Positions 28,203 to 36,674 of a stretch of 64,000 nucleotides of DNA are shown one piece after another (the first letter of the stretch is position 1; every line of letters starts with the position of its first letter). The notes beneath the pieces were generated by a model. That model was not told where the DNA came from, ran no database searches, and was given only the letters and a program-made list of their open reading frames with translations. A program made the position numbers and the translations under genes. The DNA comes from Sutcliffiella cohnii. Lineage in GTDB: Bacteria; Bacillota; Bacilli; Bacillales; Bacillaceae_I. The DNA lies in the NCBI RefSeq assembly GCF_002250055.1, contig NZ_CP018866.1:78001-142000 (forward strand), written 5' to 3'.

Positions 28203-28757
28203 ATGGAAAATATACAAGCGTTTTTGGAAGAACTAAAGCTCGACAATAAAATTAAACTAGAAGACATCCCGACAATTGATCTTTATATGGATCAAGTTAT
28301 CCAACTGTTCGATCATTCTTTTTCAAATGGAAAAGAAAAAACATTAACAAAAACGATGATCAATAACTACGCAAAAGCTAAACTTTTTTTCTCTGTACAA
28401 AATAAAAAATATACGAAAGAACATATCATTCTTATGAGCTTAATCTATCAGTTAAAAGGGACTTTATCGATCAATGATATTAAGGCTACATTAAAGGGAA
28501 TAAATGAAAAAACGGTAGAAGAAGCGTTTGATCTTGAACAATTTTATTCTGCTTATTTAGGAATAGTTGACCAAAACGTCGACCGTTTTAAGGAAGACGT
28601 TTCAGAACGAGTGAAAGAAGTATCACAAGTTATTGGGGAAGATACGAAGGACTCAAAGCTTATCCATAACACTTTGCTAATTGCTTCCCTTTCACATATT
28701 AGTACGCTGTATAAAAATGCTGCGGAAAAATTAGTGAGAGAAATGGAAGAGGATTAG
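28203..28757 (+). CDS. DUF1836-family protein
   Basis: 184 residues, all-helical and soluble. The N-terminal half (about 20-110) carries the DUF1836 pattern: IDLYMDQVIQLFDHSF, KTLTKTMINNYAKAKLF, and KKYTKEHIILMSLIYQLKGTLSINDI, which resembles a degenerate MerR-like helix-turn-helix. The function of the family is unknown, although a DNA-binding role has been assumed. AGAGG precedes the ATG. Monocistronic. Confidence 0.75.
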   Translation: MENIQAFLEELKLDNKIKLEDIPTIDLYMDQVIQLFDHSFSNGKEKTLTKTMINNYAKAKLFFSVQNKKYTKEHIILMSLIYQLKGTLSINDIKATLKGINEKTVEEAFDLEQFYSAYLGIVDQNVDRFKEDVSERVKEVSQVIGEDTKDSKLIHNTLLIASLSHISTLYKNAAEKLVREMEED

Positions 28758-28779
28758 AATTATAAGTTTATATGTAGTT

Positions 28780-28812
28780 AGCGCTTGTATGATTTCAAGC
28801 GCTTTTTTTATT
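28780..28812 (+). terminator. Terminator after the DUF1836 gene
   Basis: Perfect stem AGCGCTTG/CAAGCGCT followed by TTTTTTATTTTTTT. Confidence 0.92.
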
Positions 28813-28902
28813 TTTTTCTAAAAAGTGAAAATATATTATTGACATTAAACTAGGTTTAACCTTTATCCTTAAGTTGTAAATAATTTTTAAAGGGGTGTTT
28901 GT

Positions 28903-29727
28903 ATGTACCGTTGGGATGGAGGATTTATAATGGTGGAGCCTGAAAACTTTGACAAGGCAGTTCAATGGTATGAAGAGATGCTAGGGTGGAAGTGTTTAGA
29001 TAAAGTAACTTCCTGGGTTGGAAGAAAAGCATTTATGAAATTACCACGATCTGGGGTTGTTACTATTAAGTCGTTTGAAGGAGAGTATGACCACTTTTAT
29101 CCTGCGAAGGCGGAAGGAAACGTTAAGCTTGGATTTGCTACGTACAATCTGGACGAGACTTTACGGTATTTAGAGGATAAAAATGTGAAATTTACCGAAA
29201 TTAAAGCGTTACCGAATGGGCAAAGGTTTTGTGATATTTTTGCCTATGAAAATACGAAACTAACCATTGCTGAGGAGTCTAGAGGAGAAGATAAAACAGA
29301 ATACCCACCATCTGGCATTGTAGGGTTTGGAACAGTTAATACTATTATTTATGTAACAAATCCGGAACTATCAGCGGAGTGGTATAAAAAGCATCTAGGG
29401 TTTGACATTGTGGAGGTAGATGAGGAAAAGGGGTATGCACATCTACGAACAGAAGATGCATATGACAGAAACGTATTGGATCAATGTTTTTGGGACAATA
29501 TTTGGCTACTAAAAACAAACGAAGTAGTAGAAAAACCGAATGACAATAAGGCAAGAACGTATTACGATATTCGACCAGAAGTTTTCTTTAAGGAATATAA
29601 TAAATTAATTAAGAATGGTGTTAAACCTTCAGAAATTGCAGGTGATCCAATAAACGGTTGGGGCGGTTTCCATATTTACGATCCGGATCATAATCGTATT
29701 AATGTTTGGTCTTATACTGCAAATTAA
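28903..29727 (+). CDS. Tandem VOC (glyoxalase/bleomycin-resistance-type) domain protein
   Basis: 274 residues containing two vicinal-oxygen-chelate modules, about 5-125 and 140-272. Each has the FDKAVQWYEEMLGWK / PELSAEWYKKHLGFD helix. The C-terminal module ends GGFHIYDPDHNRINVWSY with the usual DPDGN-like turn. Members bind metals and small molecules (lyases, dioxygenases, resistance proteins); the substrate is unknown. It is 20 bases from the MerR gene, so the pair is probably one unit, and the MerR product may sense the same compound. Confidence 0.82.
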   Translation: MYRWDGGFIMVEPENFDKAVQWYEEMLGWKCLDKVTSWVGRKAFMKLPRSGVVTIKSFEGEYDHFYPAKAEGNVKLGFATYNLDETLRYLEDKNVKFTEIKALPNGQRFCDIFAYENTKLTIAEESRGEDKTEYPPSGIVGFGTVNTIIYVTNPELSAEWYKKHLGFDIVEVDEEKGYAHLRTEDAYDRNVLDQCFWDNIWLLKTNEVVEKPNDNKARTYYDIRPEVFFKEYNKLIKNGVKPSEIAGDPINGWGGFHIYDPDHNRINVWSYTAN

Positions 29728-29747
29728 AAATGGCTGGGGAGGTATAT

Positions 29748-30503
29748 ATGCATTTCACTATACAGGAATTTTCACTTCGAACAGGATTACCTCCTAGTAA
29801 GCTTCGATATTATGATAAAAAAGGGTTGTTAGAACCGTCTACTAGACTAGAAAATGGATATCGAGCGTACACACCGGACCAAGTTCATCTTGCTAAACTG
29901 ATAGACTCGTTAAGGCAAGCTGATATAGCGATAAAAGACATAAAGCGATATTGTGATGCAAATGAGTTAGAAAAAAAGACAATGCTCGAACAGTGGAAAA
30001 ATGACTTAGATAGAAGGATGGAAGCTATTATCGCGGCTCGTAAATATGTAGGTGGGATAAAAGCAGAAAACACCCACACGTTACTACTATCAAAGTGGGA
30101 AAAAGGGAAAAATCTTGTTTGGCAAAAGTTCGAGGCAGAACGAATACCACATCCATTCAAACAATATTTTAGTATAGCGAAAGAACGGTTTTCTGGACAA
30201 GTAGTTTCAGAGTTTGTTTATGTAAGAACAGAAGCGATTACTTCGAATAAAATAATCGGAGAAATTGGCTTTGAAGTAGACACCAACTTTTCTACAGTGG
30301 ACAGTGAGAATATTCGACTTGAACGAATTCCACCTTCTTTATTTGCAGTGTTAGAAAATTGTCGAGCAGATGATGCTTTCCTATGTTTTTCTTATATTCA
30401 AGTTGTCATTCGCTATGGCTTCGAACCAGCGGATAATAAATTGGAAAGATACCGAAATATCGCAGCGGAAAGTTATGATTACTTCATTCCAATCGTAAAG
30501 TGA
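29748..30503 (+). CDS. MerR-family transcriptional regulator with an effector-binding C-terminus
   Basis: 251 residues from the ATG at 29748, preceded by GGGGAGG; earlier in-frame starts overlap the end of the VOC gene. The N-terminal winged helix (about 1-70) has FTIQEFSLRTGLPPSKLRYYDKKGL and YRAYTPDQV, typical of MerR. A dimerisation coiled coil spans about 80-115. The C-terminal domain (about 130-250) resembles GyrI-like small-molecule-binding domains as in BmrR/Mta types. It probably controls the VOC gene and itself; no 19/20-bp spacer promoter was identified. Confidence 0.83.
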   Translation: MHFTIQEFSLRTGLPPSKLRYYDKKGLLEPSTRLENGYRAYTPDQVHLAKLIDSLRQADIAIKDIKRYCDANELEKKTMLEQWKNDLDRRMEAIIAARKYVGGIKAENTHTLLLSKWEKGKNLVWQKFEAERIPHPFKQYFSIAKERFSGQVVSEFVYVRTEAITSNKIIGEIGFEVDTNFSTVDSENIRLERIPPSLFAVLENCRADDAFLCFSYIQVVIRYGFEPADNKLERYRNIAAESYDYFIPIVK

Positions 30504-30559
30504 GGGGGACTAGGGAAACTGTACTTAAAGAAGGTTGCTAACTCTCCTAAATTCGAACA

Positions 30560-30610
30560 TTTCCAATTTTTGTGTTGACGAGGGACCTGTCCCTTCGTCC
30601 ATCTTGAAAA
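30560..30610 (+). repeat. REP-like repeat, copy a
   Basis: Reads TTTCCAATTTTTGTGTTGAC, then GAGGGACCTGTCCCTTCGTCC. The core GGGACCTGTCCC is an imperfect palindrome shared by copies at 46870, 47214, 51969, 53855, 58405, 59378 and 60339. Confidence 0.7.
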
Positions 30611-30705
30611 ATTTTGACGGTTTTTATGTGGATGAACTATTAATTAATGGGACAGAGAAACCACGTCCTTTGTAATAATTACTCGAAGATGCTGTAAATG
30701 AATGG

Positions 30706-30735
30706 AGTCCTTTCTCTAAGGAAGGGCTTTTTTTA
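30706..30735 (+). terminator. Terminator before the carbohydrate locus
   Basis: AGTCCTT pairs with AAGGGCT (one G-U) across a 9-base loop and is followed by seven Ts. The remainder of 30504-30760 holds only the repeat above and a degenerate second half (GGGACAGAGAAACC at 30650). Confidence 0.65.
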
Positions 30736-30762
30736 TGTAGTTCATAATTTTTAAAAAAATAG

Positions 30763-30816
30763 TTGCGTTTACATTAAAATGGACTTATAATGAATTTACG
30801 AAAGCGGTTTCAGTAA
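30763..30816 (+). promoter_or_regulatory. Sigma-A promoter with LacI-type operator O1 before the beta-glucosidase gene
   Basis: TTGCGT (30763-30768), 17 bases, TATAAT (30786-30791). The operator TTACGAAAGCGGTTTCAGTAA begins five bases later (30796-30816), placed to block RNA polymerase. Confidence 0.75.
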
Positions 30817-30918
30817 TATTGAAACTGAAGTAATACAATTTTAAAATGAAACTGAGTATATAATAATAAAAAGGTAATACGAATGCTTGTGTAAACTAGT
30901 AATATATTTTTTTGATAG

Positions 30919-30976
30919 TTACGAAAGCGGTTTAGTAAACCTTTTAATTTTTCCAAATTACGAAAGCGGTTTAGTA
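30919..30976 (+). promoter_or_regulatory. LacI-type operators O2 and O3
   Basis: Two copies of TTACGAAAGCGGTTTAGTA, at 30919-30937 and 30958-30976, in the leader before the GH1 gene. With O1 they make three operators spaced 123 and 39 bases apart, suitable for looping or roadblock repression. Confidence 0.75.
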
Positions 30977-31010
30977 TATTTTTTTATCTACTTATGAAAG
31001 GGGTTACATC

Positions 31011-32354
31011 ATGGCAATTATACAATTTCCAAAAGATATGAAGTGGGGAGTTGCGACTGCTTCTTACCAAATTGAAGGTGCTGTTAAGGAAGGTGGAAGA
31101 GGACCTTCTATTTGGGATACATTCTCTAAAACGCCTGGTAAAGTGGTAAATGGTGATAATGGAGATGTCGCTTGTGGCAGCTATTATAAATACGGCGAAG
31201 ACATAGAAATAATGGATGACCTTGGTGTCGATTATTATCGTTTCTCTGTTGCTTGGCCAAGAATTTTCCCTAATGGCACAGGGGAGGTAAATCAAGAAGG
31301 ATTGAATTACTACCACAATCTAGTAGATAGATTACTAGAAAAGGGAATAGAGCCAATGTGTACACTATATCATTGGGACCTACCACAGGTGATACAAGAT
31401 AATGGTGGTTGGGATAACCGCGAAACAATTGATGCGTTTGTAGAGTATGCGGACTTAATGTTCAAAGAGTTTGAGGGGAAAATCAAGTATTGGATTACAT
31501 TTAACGAACCTTGGTGTGTATCGTTTCTATCAAACTTCATCGGTGCTCATGCTCCTGGAAACAAAGATCTTCAGTTGGCGGTGAATGTAGCACACCATTT
31601 ACATGTAGCGCATGGGAAAACGGTCATTCGTTTTAGAGAATTAGGAATGGAAGGAAAGATTGGATACGCTCCAAATGTGGAGTGGAATGAACCATATAGT
31701 GATAAACAAGAAGATATTGATGCATGTAACAGAGCGAATGCATTCTTCATCGATTGGTTCTTTGATCCAGTATTTAAAGGGTCCTATCCGCAATTTATGG
31801 TTGATTGGTTTGCCACGAAGGGCGCTACATTAAATATCCAAGATGGGGATATGGAGACTATTAGCCAACCAATTGATTTCATCGGCATTAATTACTACAC
31901 AGGTAGTGTTGGAAGATATAAAGAAAATGAAGGTTTGTTCGACCATGAAAGAGTGGACACAGGCTACCAAAAGACGGATATCGGCTGGAACATTTACCCT
32001 GAAGGCTTTTATAAAGTGTTAACACATATTAGTAAAACTTATGGGGATGTACCAATTTATATCACGGAGAATGGATCTTGTTATAACGACGAGCCTGAAA
32101 ATGGACAAGTGAAAGACGAAAGACGTACAGAGTATTTGAGACAGCATTTAGTATCTTTACATCGTGCAATGGAGAATGGGGTAAATATTAAAGGTTACTT
32201 AACTTGGTCTCTATTAGATAACTTTGAATGGGCAGAAGGATATTCTATGCGTTTCGGGATTGTTCACGTAAACTATCGTACACTCGAACGTACGAAAAAA
32301 GATAGCTTCTATTGGTATAAACAAACGATAGCAAATAACTTCTTTGAAGTATAA
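31011..32354 (+). CDS. Glycoside hydrolase family 1 beta-glucosidase
   Basis: 447 residues, normal GH1 length. It hydrolyses beta-glucosides, probably in the cytoplasm, as there is no signal peptide. The acid/base glutamate is E166 (TFNEPW) and the nucleophile E353 (ITENG). Substrate-binding motifs WGVATASYQIEGA, YRFSVAWPRI, YHWDLPQ, and WSLLDNFEWAEGY are all intact. There is no phospho-sugar-specific context such as a PTS, so a free oligosaccharide substrate is likely. In this locus its job would be the final trimming of imported beta-glucans to glucose. AAAGGGG precedes the ATG. Confidence 0.95.
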   Translation: MAIIQFPKDMKWGVATASYQIEGAVKEGGRGPSIWDTFSKTPGKVVNGDNGDVACGSYYKYGEDIEIMDDLGVDYYRFSVAWPRIFPNGTGEVNQEGLNYYHNLVDRLLEKGIEPMCTLYHWDLPQVIQDNGGWDNRETIDAFVEYADLMFKEFEGKIKYWITFNEPWCVSFLSNFIGAHAPGNKDLQLAVNVAHHLHVAHGKTVIRFRELGMEGKIGYAPNVEWNEPYSDKQEDIDACNRANAFFIDWFFDPVFKGSYPQFMVDWFATKGATLNIQDGDMETISQPIDFIGINYYTGSVGRYKENEGLFDHERVDTGYQKTDIGWNIYPEGFYKVLTHISKTYGDVPIYITENGSCYNDEPENGQVKDERRTEYLRQHLVSLHRAMENGVNIKGYLTWSLLDNFEWAEGYSMRFGIVHVNYRTLERTKKDSFYWYKQTIANNFFEV

Positions 32355-32377
32355 ATTCTGTTTTTAGTGTGTTAACT

Positions 32378-32417
32378 CGGAGCGCCTAATCATCATACGA
32401 AAAATTGTGGCGCTTCG
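32378..32417 (+). terminator. Hairpin after the beta-glucosidase gene
   Basis: CGGAGCGCC pairs with GGCGCTTCG (one G-U) across a 22-base loop, but no T-run follows. It is a weak terminator or a processing site. Confidence 0.35.
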
Positions 32418-32434
32418 AATTATAATAAGTTTTA

Positions 32435-32485
32435 CTAAAGCGCTTTAGATGCGATAAAGCTTTTCAACTAATAGTAAGCGCTTAC
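32435..32485. promoter_or_regulatory. Two GCGC-centred palindromes upstream of the transporter genes
   Basis: CTAAAGCGCTTTAG (32435-32448) and GTAAGCGCTTAC (32474-32485) are perfect palindromes with the AAGCGCTT core of CcpA cre and LacI-family sites. They differ from the AAAGCGGTTT operators, so CcpA or a second regulator may act here. Confidence 0.6.
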
Positions 32486-32642
32486 CATATAGGTGAGACT
32501 ACAACAGGAAGTATCTTTCACACAATTTTAAGTCTTATCTATAACAGAGCCTAGTCTTTTAAGGAGGTGAAGAAATAGAGCAGTAATTAGATTTCTTGTC
32601 ATAATAGTTTTTTTATAATAATTTTCCAGGGGGGAAAACAAT

Positions 32643-33935
32643 ATGAAAAAGTTTTGGAAACTTGCAGCATCATCAGTTTTAGCTGTGTCTTTATTAGCTG
32701 CTTGTAATAATAATGATGGTGGTACAAACGCAGGTGATGATACGTCTACTGAAAAAATCGGTAACGGTGATGTGGAACTAGTATTTTGGGAGTTCGGTAA
32801 CACTGGATACGATAAATTAATTGAAGAATATGTAGCAGATAATCCGCATGTTTCAATCAACCTTCAAAATAGTGATATGAACGACTTACATGACAATCTA
32901 TTTACATCTATTTCTGCAGGTTCAGGTGCACCAGATATTACGATGATTGAAGAAGCACAAATTGAGAGATATCGTAACGCGGAACACGCATTTGCAAACC
33001 TTTTCGACTTTGGTGCAGCTGACATCTCAGGGAACTATCTTGATTGGGTATGGCAAAATGGAGAAAATGCAGCTGGAGATTTCTTATTCGGACTACCAAC
33101 GGATATCGGTCCAACAGTAATGTTTTATCGTACAGATGTTTTTGAAGAAGCAGGCTTTGACTCTTCACCAGAAGCTGTATCAGAATTGATCACTACTTGG
33201 GAAGATTTCGAAAACGTAGCAAAAGAAATTAAAGAAAAAACTGGTAAAATGATGACGGACGCTGGAGAGCTTGTTTTCAACGCGAGGCGTGACCAAGCTA
33301 CTCAACAGTATTTCAATACGGATGATGAGTTAATTATGGATGAGCACAACCAAATTAAAGACGCGTTTAACTATGTAGCAGATTTATTTGACCAAGGCCT
33401 AGTTGGAGATATTCCATTATGGACTCCAGAATGGTTCGGAGGTATGGGTGAAGGTACGTATGCAACAATGTTAGCTCCAGCATGGATGCAAGGTGTAATT
33501 AAAGACAACTCCCCTGAAGAAGGTGTTTGGTCTATTACAACAATGCCAGAAGGAGCAGGTAACTGGGGTGGATCTTATCTAGCAGTTCCAGCTGAATCTG
33601 ATCATGCAGAAGAAGCTTATAAATTTATTGCTTGGTTAACAGCTCCAGAACAACAATTAAAAGCATTCTTAGGATACGGTTTATTCCCATCTGCACCGGC
33701 TGTATATGATATGCCTGAGTTTATGGAATATGAAGATGCATACTTCGGCGGAATTGCAACTGCACAAGTATTCTCTGAAGCTGCACAACAAGTAGAGCCA
33801 GTTTACAAAGGTAGATTATATTACCCAGTAGATGATGAAATGAAACAAGCACTTGATAACGTTTCTGCTGGTAGCGATCGTGATGAAGAGTGGAAAGCAG
33901 CACTTGATAGAATTCAACGTATTTTAGACAGATAA
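32643..33935 (+). CDS. ABC transporter family 1 extracellular solute-binding lipoprotein (sugar)
   Basis: 430 residues. The signal peptide ends in the lipobox LLAAC with lipidated Cys21, followed by an Asn/Asp/Gly linker. The mature part has the family 1 sugar-binding fold: ELVFWEFGNTGYDKLIEEY, SGAPDITMIEEAQIERY, and WGGSYLAVPAESDHAEEAYKF. It delivers an oligosaccharide to the permease pair encoded next. The neighbours point to beta-linked gluco-oligosaccharides. AGGGGGG ribosome binding site. A long stem-loop separates it from the permease gene, suggesting higher expression of the binding protein. Confidence 0.92.
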   Translation: MKKFWKLAASSVLAVSLLAACNNNDGGTNAGDDTSTEKIGNGDVELVFWEFGNTGYDKLIEEYVADNPHVSINLQNSDMNDLHDNLFTSISAGSGAPDITMIEEAQIERYRNAEHAFANLFDFGAADISGNYLDWVWQNGENAAGDFLFGLPTDIGPTVMFYRTDVFEEAGFDSSPEAVSELITTWEDFENVAKEIKEKTGKMMTDAGELVFNARRDQATQQYFNTDDELIMDEHNQIKDAFNYVADLFDQGLVGDIPLWTPEWFGGMGEGTYATMLAPAWMQGVIKDNSPEEGVWSITTMPEGAGNWGGSYLAVPAESDHAEEAYKFIAWLTAPEQQLKAFLGYGLFPSAPAVYDMPEFMEYEDAYFGGIATAQVFSEAAQQVEPVYKGRLYYPVDDEMKQALDNVSAGSDRDEEWKAALDRIQRILDR

Positions 33936-33943
33936 TATAGTTC

Positions 33944-34089
33944 ATAGGGTGTGGCAACTTGTTGTCATACCCTATTAAAAAATTATCTTGTTGGTTCGGA
34001 TTTAACAACTTGTTTCGAGAGTGACTCCTATCACGTTTAACCCTTGAGGTGTTGTGAACAGATATAGGGCATTCTCGAAAACCAACAAG
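33944..34089 (+). other. Stem-loops between binding-protein and permease genes
   Basis: First hairpin ATAGGGTGTGGCAAC/GTCATACCCTAT (33944-33975). Second, a nested structure with outer arms CTTGTTGGTT/AACCAACAAG (33987-33996, 34080-34089) and inner arms TTTCGAGAGTG/CATTCTCGAAA (34013-34023, 34070-34080). No T-run, so it is likely an RNA-stabilising or partial-stop structure. Confidence 0.6.
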
Positions 34090-34134
34090 AGGTTTTCAAT
34101 ATTTTAAATCTTATTTCCGTTAGGGGGATTAAAG

Positions 34135-35052
34135 GTGGCTACGACAAAAAAGTCTAAAGGTTTAACTGAGAAAAAGCGTACTGCTTTATCAGCATATTTA
34201 TTTATCTCTCCATTCTTCATCTTATTTGCTATCTTTGGGTTGTTCCCGATGATATTTAGTTTCTATTTATCTTTCTTTCGCTGGGATGGCTTAAATGCGA
34301 TGGAGTTTAATGGGTTTAAAAACTTTTCATTTATTTTTAATGATCCTGTGTTTTTCTCTTCTATAAAGAACACGTTCCTTATTGGAATTATGGGAACCGT
34401 TCCACAAATCGTAGCAGCATTATTAATTGCCTTTGCACTAAACTCGGCATTATTACGCTTTCGTAATACGTTCCGCACGTTAGTTTTCTTACCGTATATT
34501 ACATCGATTGTATCTGTAGCTATAATATTTGGACTTATTTTTAATAATCAACCTTTCGGATTCGCTAACTATTTTTTAAGTTTCTTTGACCTTGGGCCAA
34601 TTCGTTGGAACGCGGATTATTGGCCAGTTAAAATTGCCATTGCGACCATGGTATTTTGGAGATGGGTAGGATATAACACAATCATCTTCTTAGCTGGTAT
34701 GCAAAGTATTCCGAGAGAGTTATATGAAGCAGCTAAAATTGACGGTGCAACAGTTGGTCAGCAAATTCGCCTTATCACATTACCAATGTTGAAGCCAATT
34801 ACAATGTTTGTCGTGTTTACAGCGACAATCGGAAGTTTACAGCTATTCACGGAACCATTAATTTTCTTAGGAAGAGGCTTACGTGAAGAAGGTATTACGA
34901 TGGTTGCATACCTTTGGAGAGACGCGTTTGTGTATAACTCCTTCGGAACAGCTTCTGCAGCGGCAATTGTTTTATTCTTGATCATTATTACGTTAACAGC
35001 TATTAACTTACTAATTACAAATCAACTTGGACGTTCGAAAAAAGTTAGCTAG
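34135..35052 (+). CDS. ABC sugar permease, MalF/UgpA type
   Basis: 305 residues with six membrane segments. The coupling EAA motif is ELYEAAKIDGATVGQQIRLI, followed by TLPMLKP, in the cytoplasmic loop before the last segments. GTG start, with TTAGGGGGA upstream. It forms a heterodimer with the next gene product to move the oligosaccharide captured by the upstream lipoprotein. No ATPase gene lies in the locus, so a shared MsmX-type ATPase encoded elsewhere is the likely motor. Confidence 0.93.
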   Translation: MATTKKSKGLTEKKRTALSAYLFISPFFILFAIFGLFPMIFSFYLSFFRWDGLNAMEFNGFKNFSFIFNDPVFFSSIKNTFLIGIMGTVPQIVAALLIAFALNSALLRFRNTFRTLVFLPYITSIVSVAIIFGLIFNNQPFGFANYFLSFFDLGPIRWNADYWPVKIAIATMVFWRWVGYNTIIFLAGMQSIPRELYEAAKIDGATVGQQIRLITLPMLKPITMFVVFTATIGSLQLFTEPLIFLGRGLREEGITMVAYLWRDAFVYNSFGTASAAAIVLFLIIITLTAINLLITNQLGRSKKVS

Positions 35053-35063
35053 GGGGGACTAAA

Positions 35064-35912
35064 ATGGCAGGGAAAAGAGAAGTAGGAGAAGGGAAATTCT
35101 CACCTAAAAAAATATTTGTATATATGAGTTTAATCGTTGGTTCTTTAGTTTCCCTCTTTCCGTTTTACTATATGTTCGTAATGGCTACTCGATTAAATAG
35201 AGAGATTAACCAAGTGCCACCTCCGTTTACTCCGGGAAAACATTTGGTAGAAAACTTTCAGAAAGTATTAAACAGTATTGATTTCTTTGGAGCGATGTGG
35301 AACTCCTTCTTCGTAGCAACGACCGTAACGTTAGGGACGCTATTTTTAAGCTCACTGGCCGGGTACGCGTTCGCGAAGCTTGATTTTAAAGGGAAAAGCA
35401 TATTGTTCGGGATGATTTTAGTTACAATGATGGTACCACCACAATTAGGTCTAATTCCACAGTATTATATCATTACGACGTTAGGTTGGTTGAATGATTT
35501 TAAAGCGATCATTATTCCAGGTCTAATTAACGCTTTCGGTATCTTTTGGATGAGACAATATATTAAAGATGGTGTACCGTATGAAATTATCGAAGCGGCA
35601 AAAATCGATGGCTGTTCTAACTTCCGTATTTATTGGAATATTGTAGTGCCAATGATATTGCCAGCATTCGCGACGTTAGGAATTATCGTATTCATGGCTG
35701 TATGGAACGACTTCTTATGGCCGCTAGTAGTGTTAAGAGATCCATCGATGCATACGTTACAGGTTGCGTTACGTTCATTAAATGATGCGCGATTATTGGA
35801 TTATGGTATGATTATGTCTGGAACATTCTGGGCGACAGTGCCTTTATTAATCGTATTCTTACTATTCAACCGTTTGTTTATCCAAAGCTTATCTGAAGGT
35901 GCGGTTAAGTAA
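35064..35912 (+). CDS. ABC sugar permease, MalG/UgpE type
   Basis: 282 residues, six membrane segments. The EAA motif is YEIIEAAKIDGCSNFRIYWN with IVVPMILPA following. The start is 11 bases after the previous stop with AGGGGGG upstream, so the two permeases are co-translated. The N-terminal 15 residues are cytoplasmic and basic. Partner of the preceding permease. Confidence 0.93.
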   Translation: MAGKREVGEGKFSPKKIFVYMSLIVGSLVSLFPFYYMFVMATRLNREINQVPPPFTPGKHLVENFQKVLNSIDFFGAMWNSFFVATTVTLGTLFLSSLAGYAFAKLDFKGKSILFGMILVTMMVPPQLGLIPQYYIITTLGWLNDFKAIIIPGLINAFGIFWMRQYIKDGVPYEIIEAAKIDGCSNFRIYWNIVVPMILPAFATLGIIVFMAVWNDFLWPLVVLRDPSMHTLQVALRSLNDARLLDYGMIMSGTFWATVPLLIVFLLFNRLFIQSLSEGAVK

Positions 35913-36047
35913 TGGGCAAAGGATACAATAGTTAACAGAAACATTTAAATTAGAAGAGTTAATAATCTATTTACCATATAATAGGGTTGGCTATAAAGCG
36001 AGTATATAGTTTTTTAGCTGACCTTATCATTTCGAGGTGAAGCAAAG

Positions 36048-36650
36048 TTGGGGAAATTAATCGTTCAAATTGCCGAGTTCATTTATAAGTTTATCGCACT
36101 CAATATATTATGGGTATGTTTCTTTCTATTAGGACTAGGTGTTTTTGGTTTTATGCCTTCAACCGTAGCGCTATTTCGAGTGGTGAGAGAATGGATTAAA
36201 GGCGAAAAAGACATATTTCTATTTAAAAACTATTTTAAGTTTTATAAACAAGAGTTTTTCCGTTCTAATATTAATGGTGCAATTTTCTTACTATTATTTT
36301 ATATTATTTATGTAAACTTCACGTTTGTTTCATATTTTTACGATGAATCTATACATTTCTTCATTTATTTATTGATTTTTGGAGTTTCAGCCATTGTAAT
36401 AATGACGTTTGTAAATTTATTTTCTGTGATGGCTCATTTTGAGTTTAAAACATTGCAGTATTTGAAAGTAGCAGTTGGATTAGTATTTGCTAGCCCAATT
36501 AATACGATGATGCAGTTAGTTTGGTTAGTTGCTTATTTCTTAGTCGCAATTAATTTTCCTAAACTATTTATCTTAATCGGTATTAGTGTTTTTGCATATG
36601 TACTTATGAGTATCAACTATTCCGTTTTTAAAAAATATAATGCAGTATAG
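36048..36650 (+). CDS. DUF624 (YesL-like) membrane protein
   Basis: 200 residues, five membrane segments. The N-terminus (FIYKFIALNILWVCFFLLGLGVFGFMPSTVALFRVVREW) is the DUF624 signature. These proteins are encoded almost only beside family 1 sugar transporters (for example YesL in the rhamnogalacturonan cluster); their role is unknown but probably accessory to transport. TTG start, supported by GAGGTGA. The operon ends here in the present sequence because an IS6-like element follows 25 bases later. Confidence 0.85.
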   Translation: MGKLIVQIAEFIYKFIALNILWVCFFLLGLGVFGFMPSTVALFRVVREWIKGEKDIFLFKNYFKFYKQEFFRSNINGAIFLLLFYIIYVNFTFVSYFYDESIHFFIYLLIFGVSAIVIMTFVNLFSVMAHFEFKTLQYLKVAVGLVFASPINTMMQLVWLVAYFLVAINFPKLFILIGISVFAYVLMSINYSVFKKYNAV

Positions 36651-36674
36651 CTTATCAACTACGTTATGTAGAAG

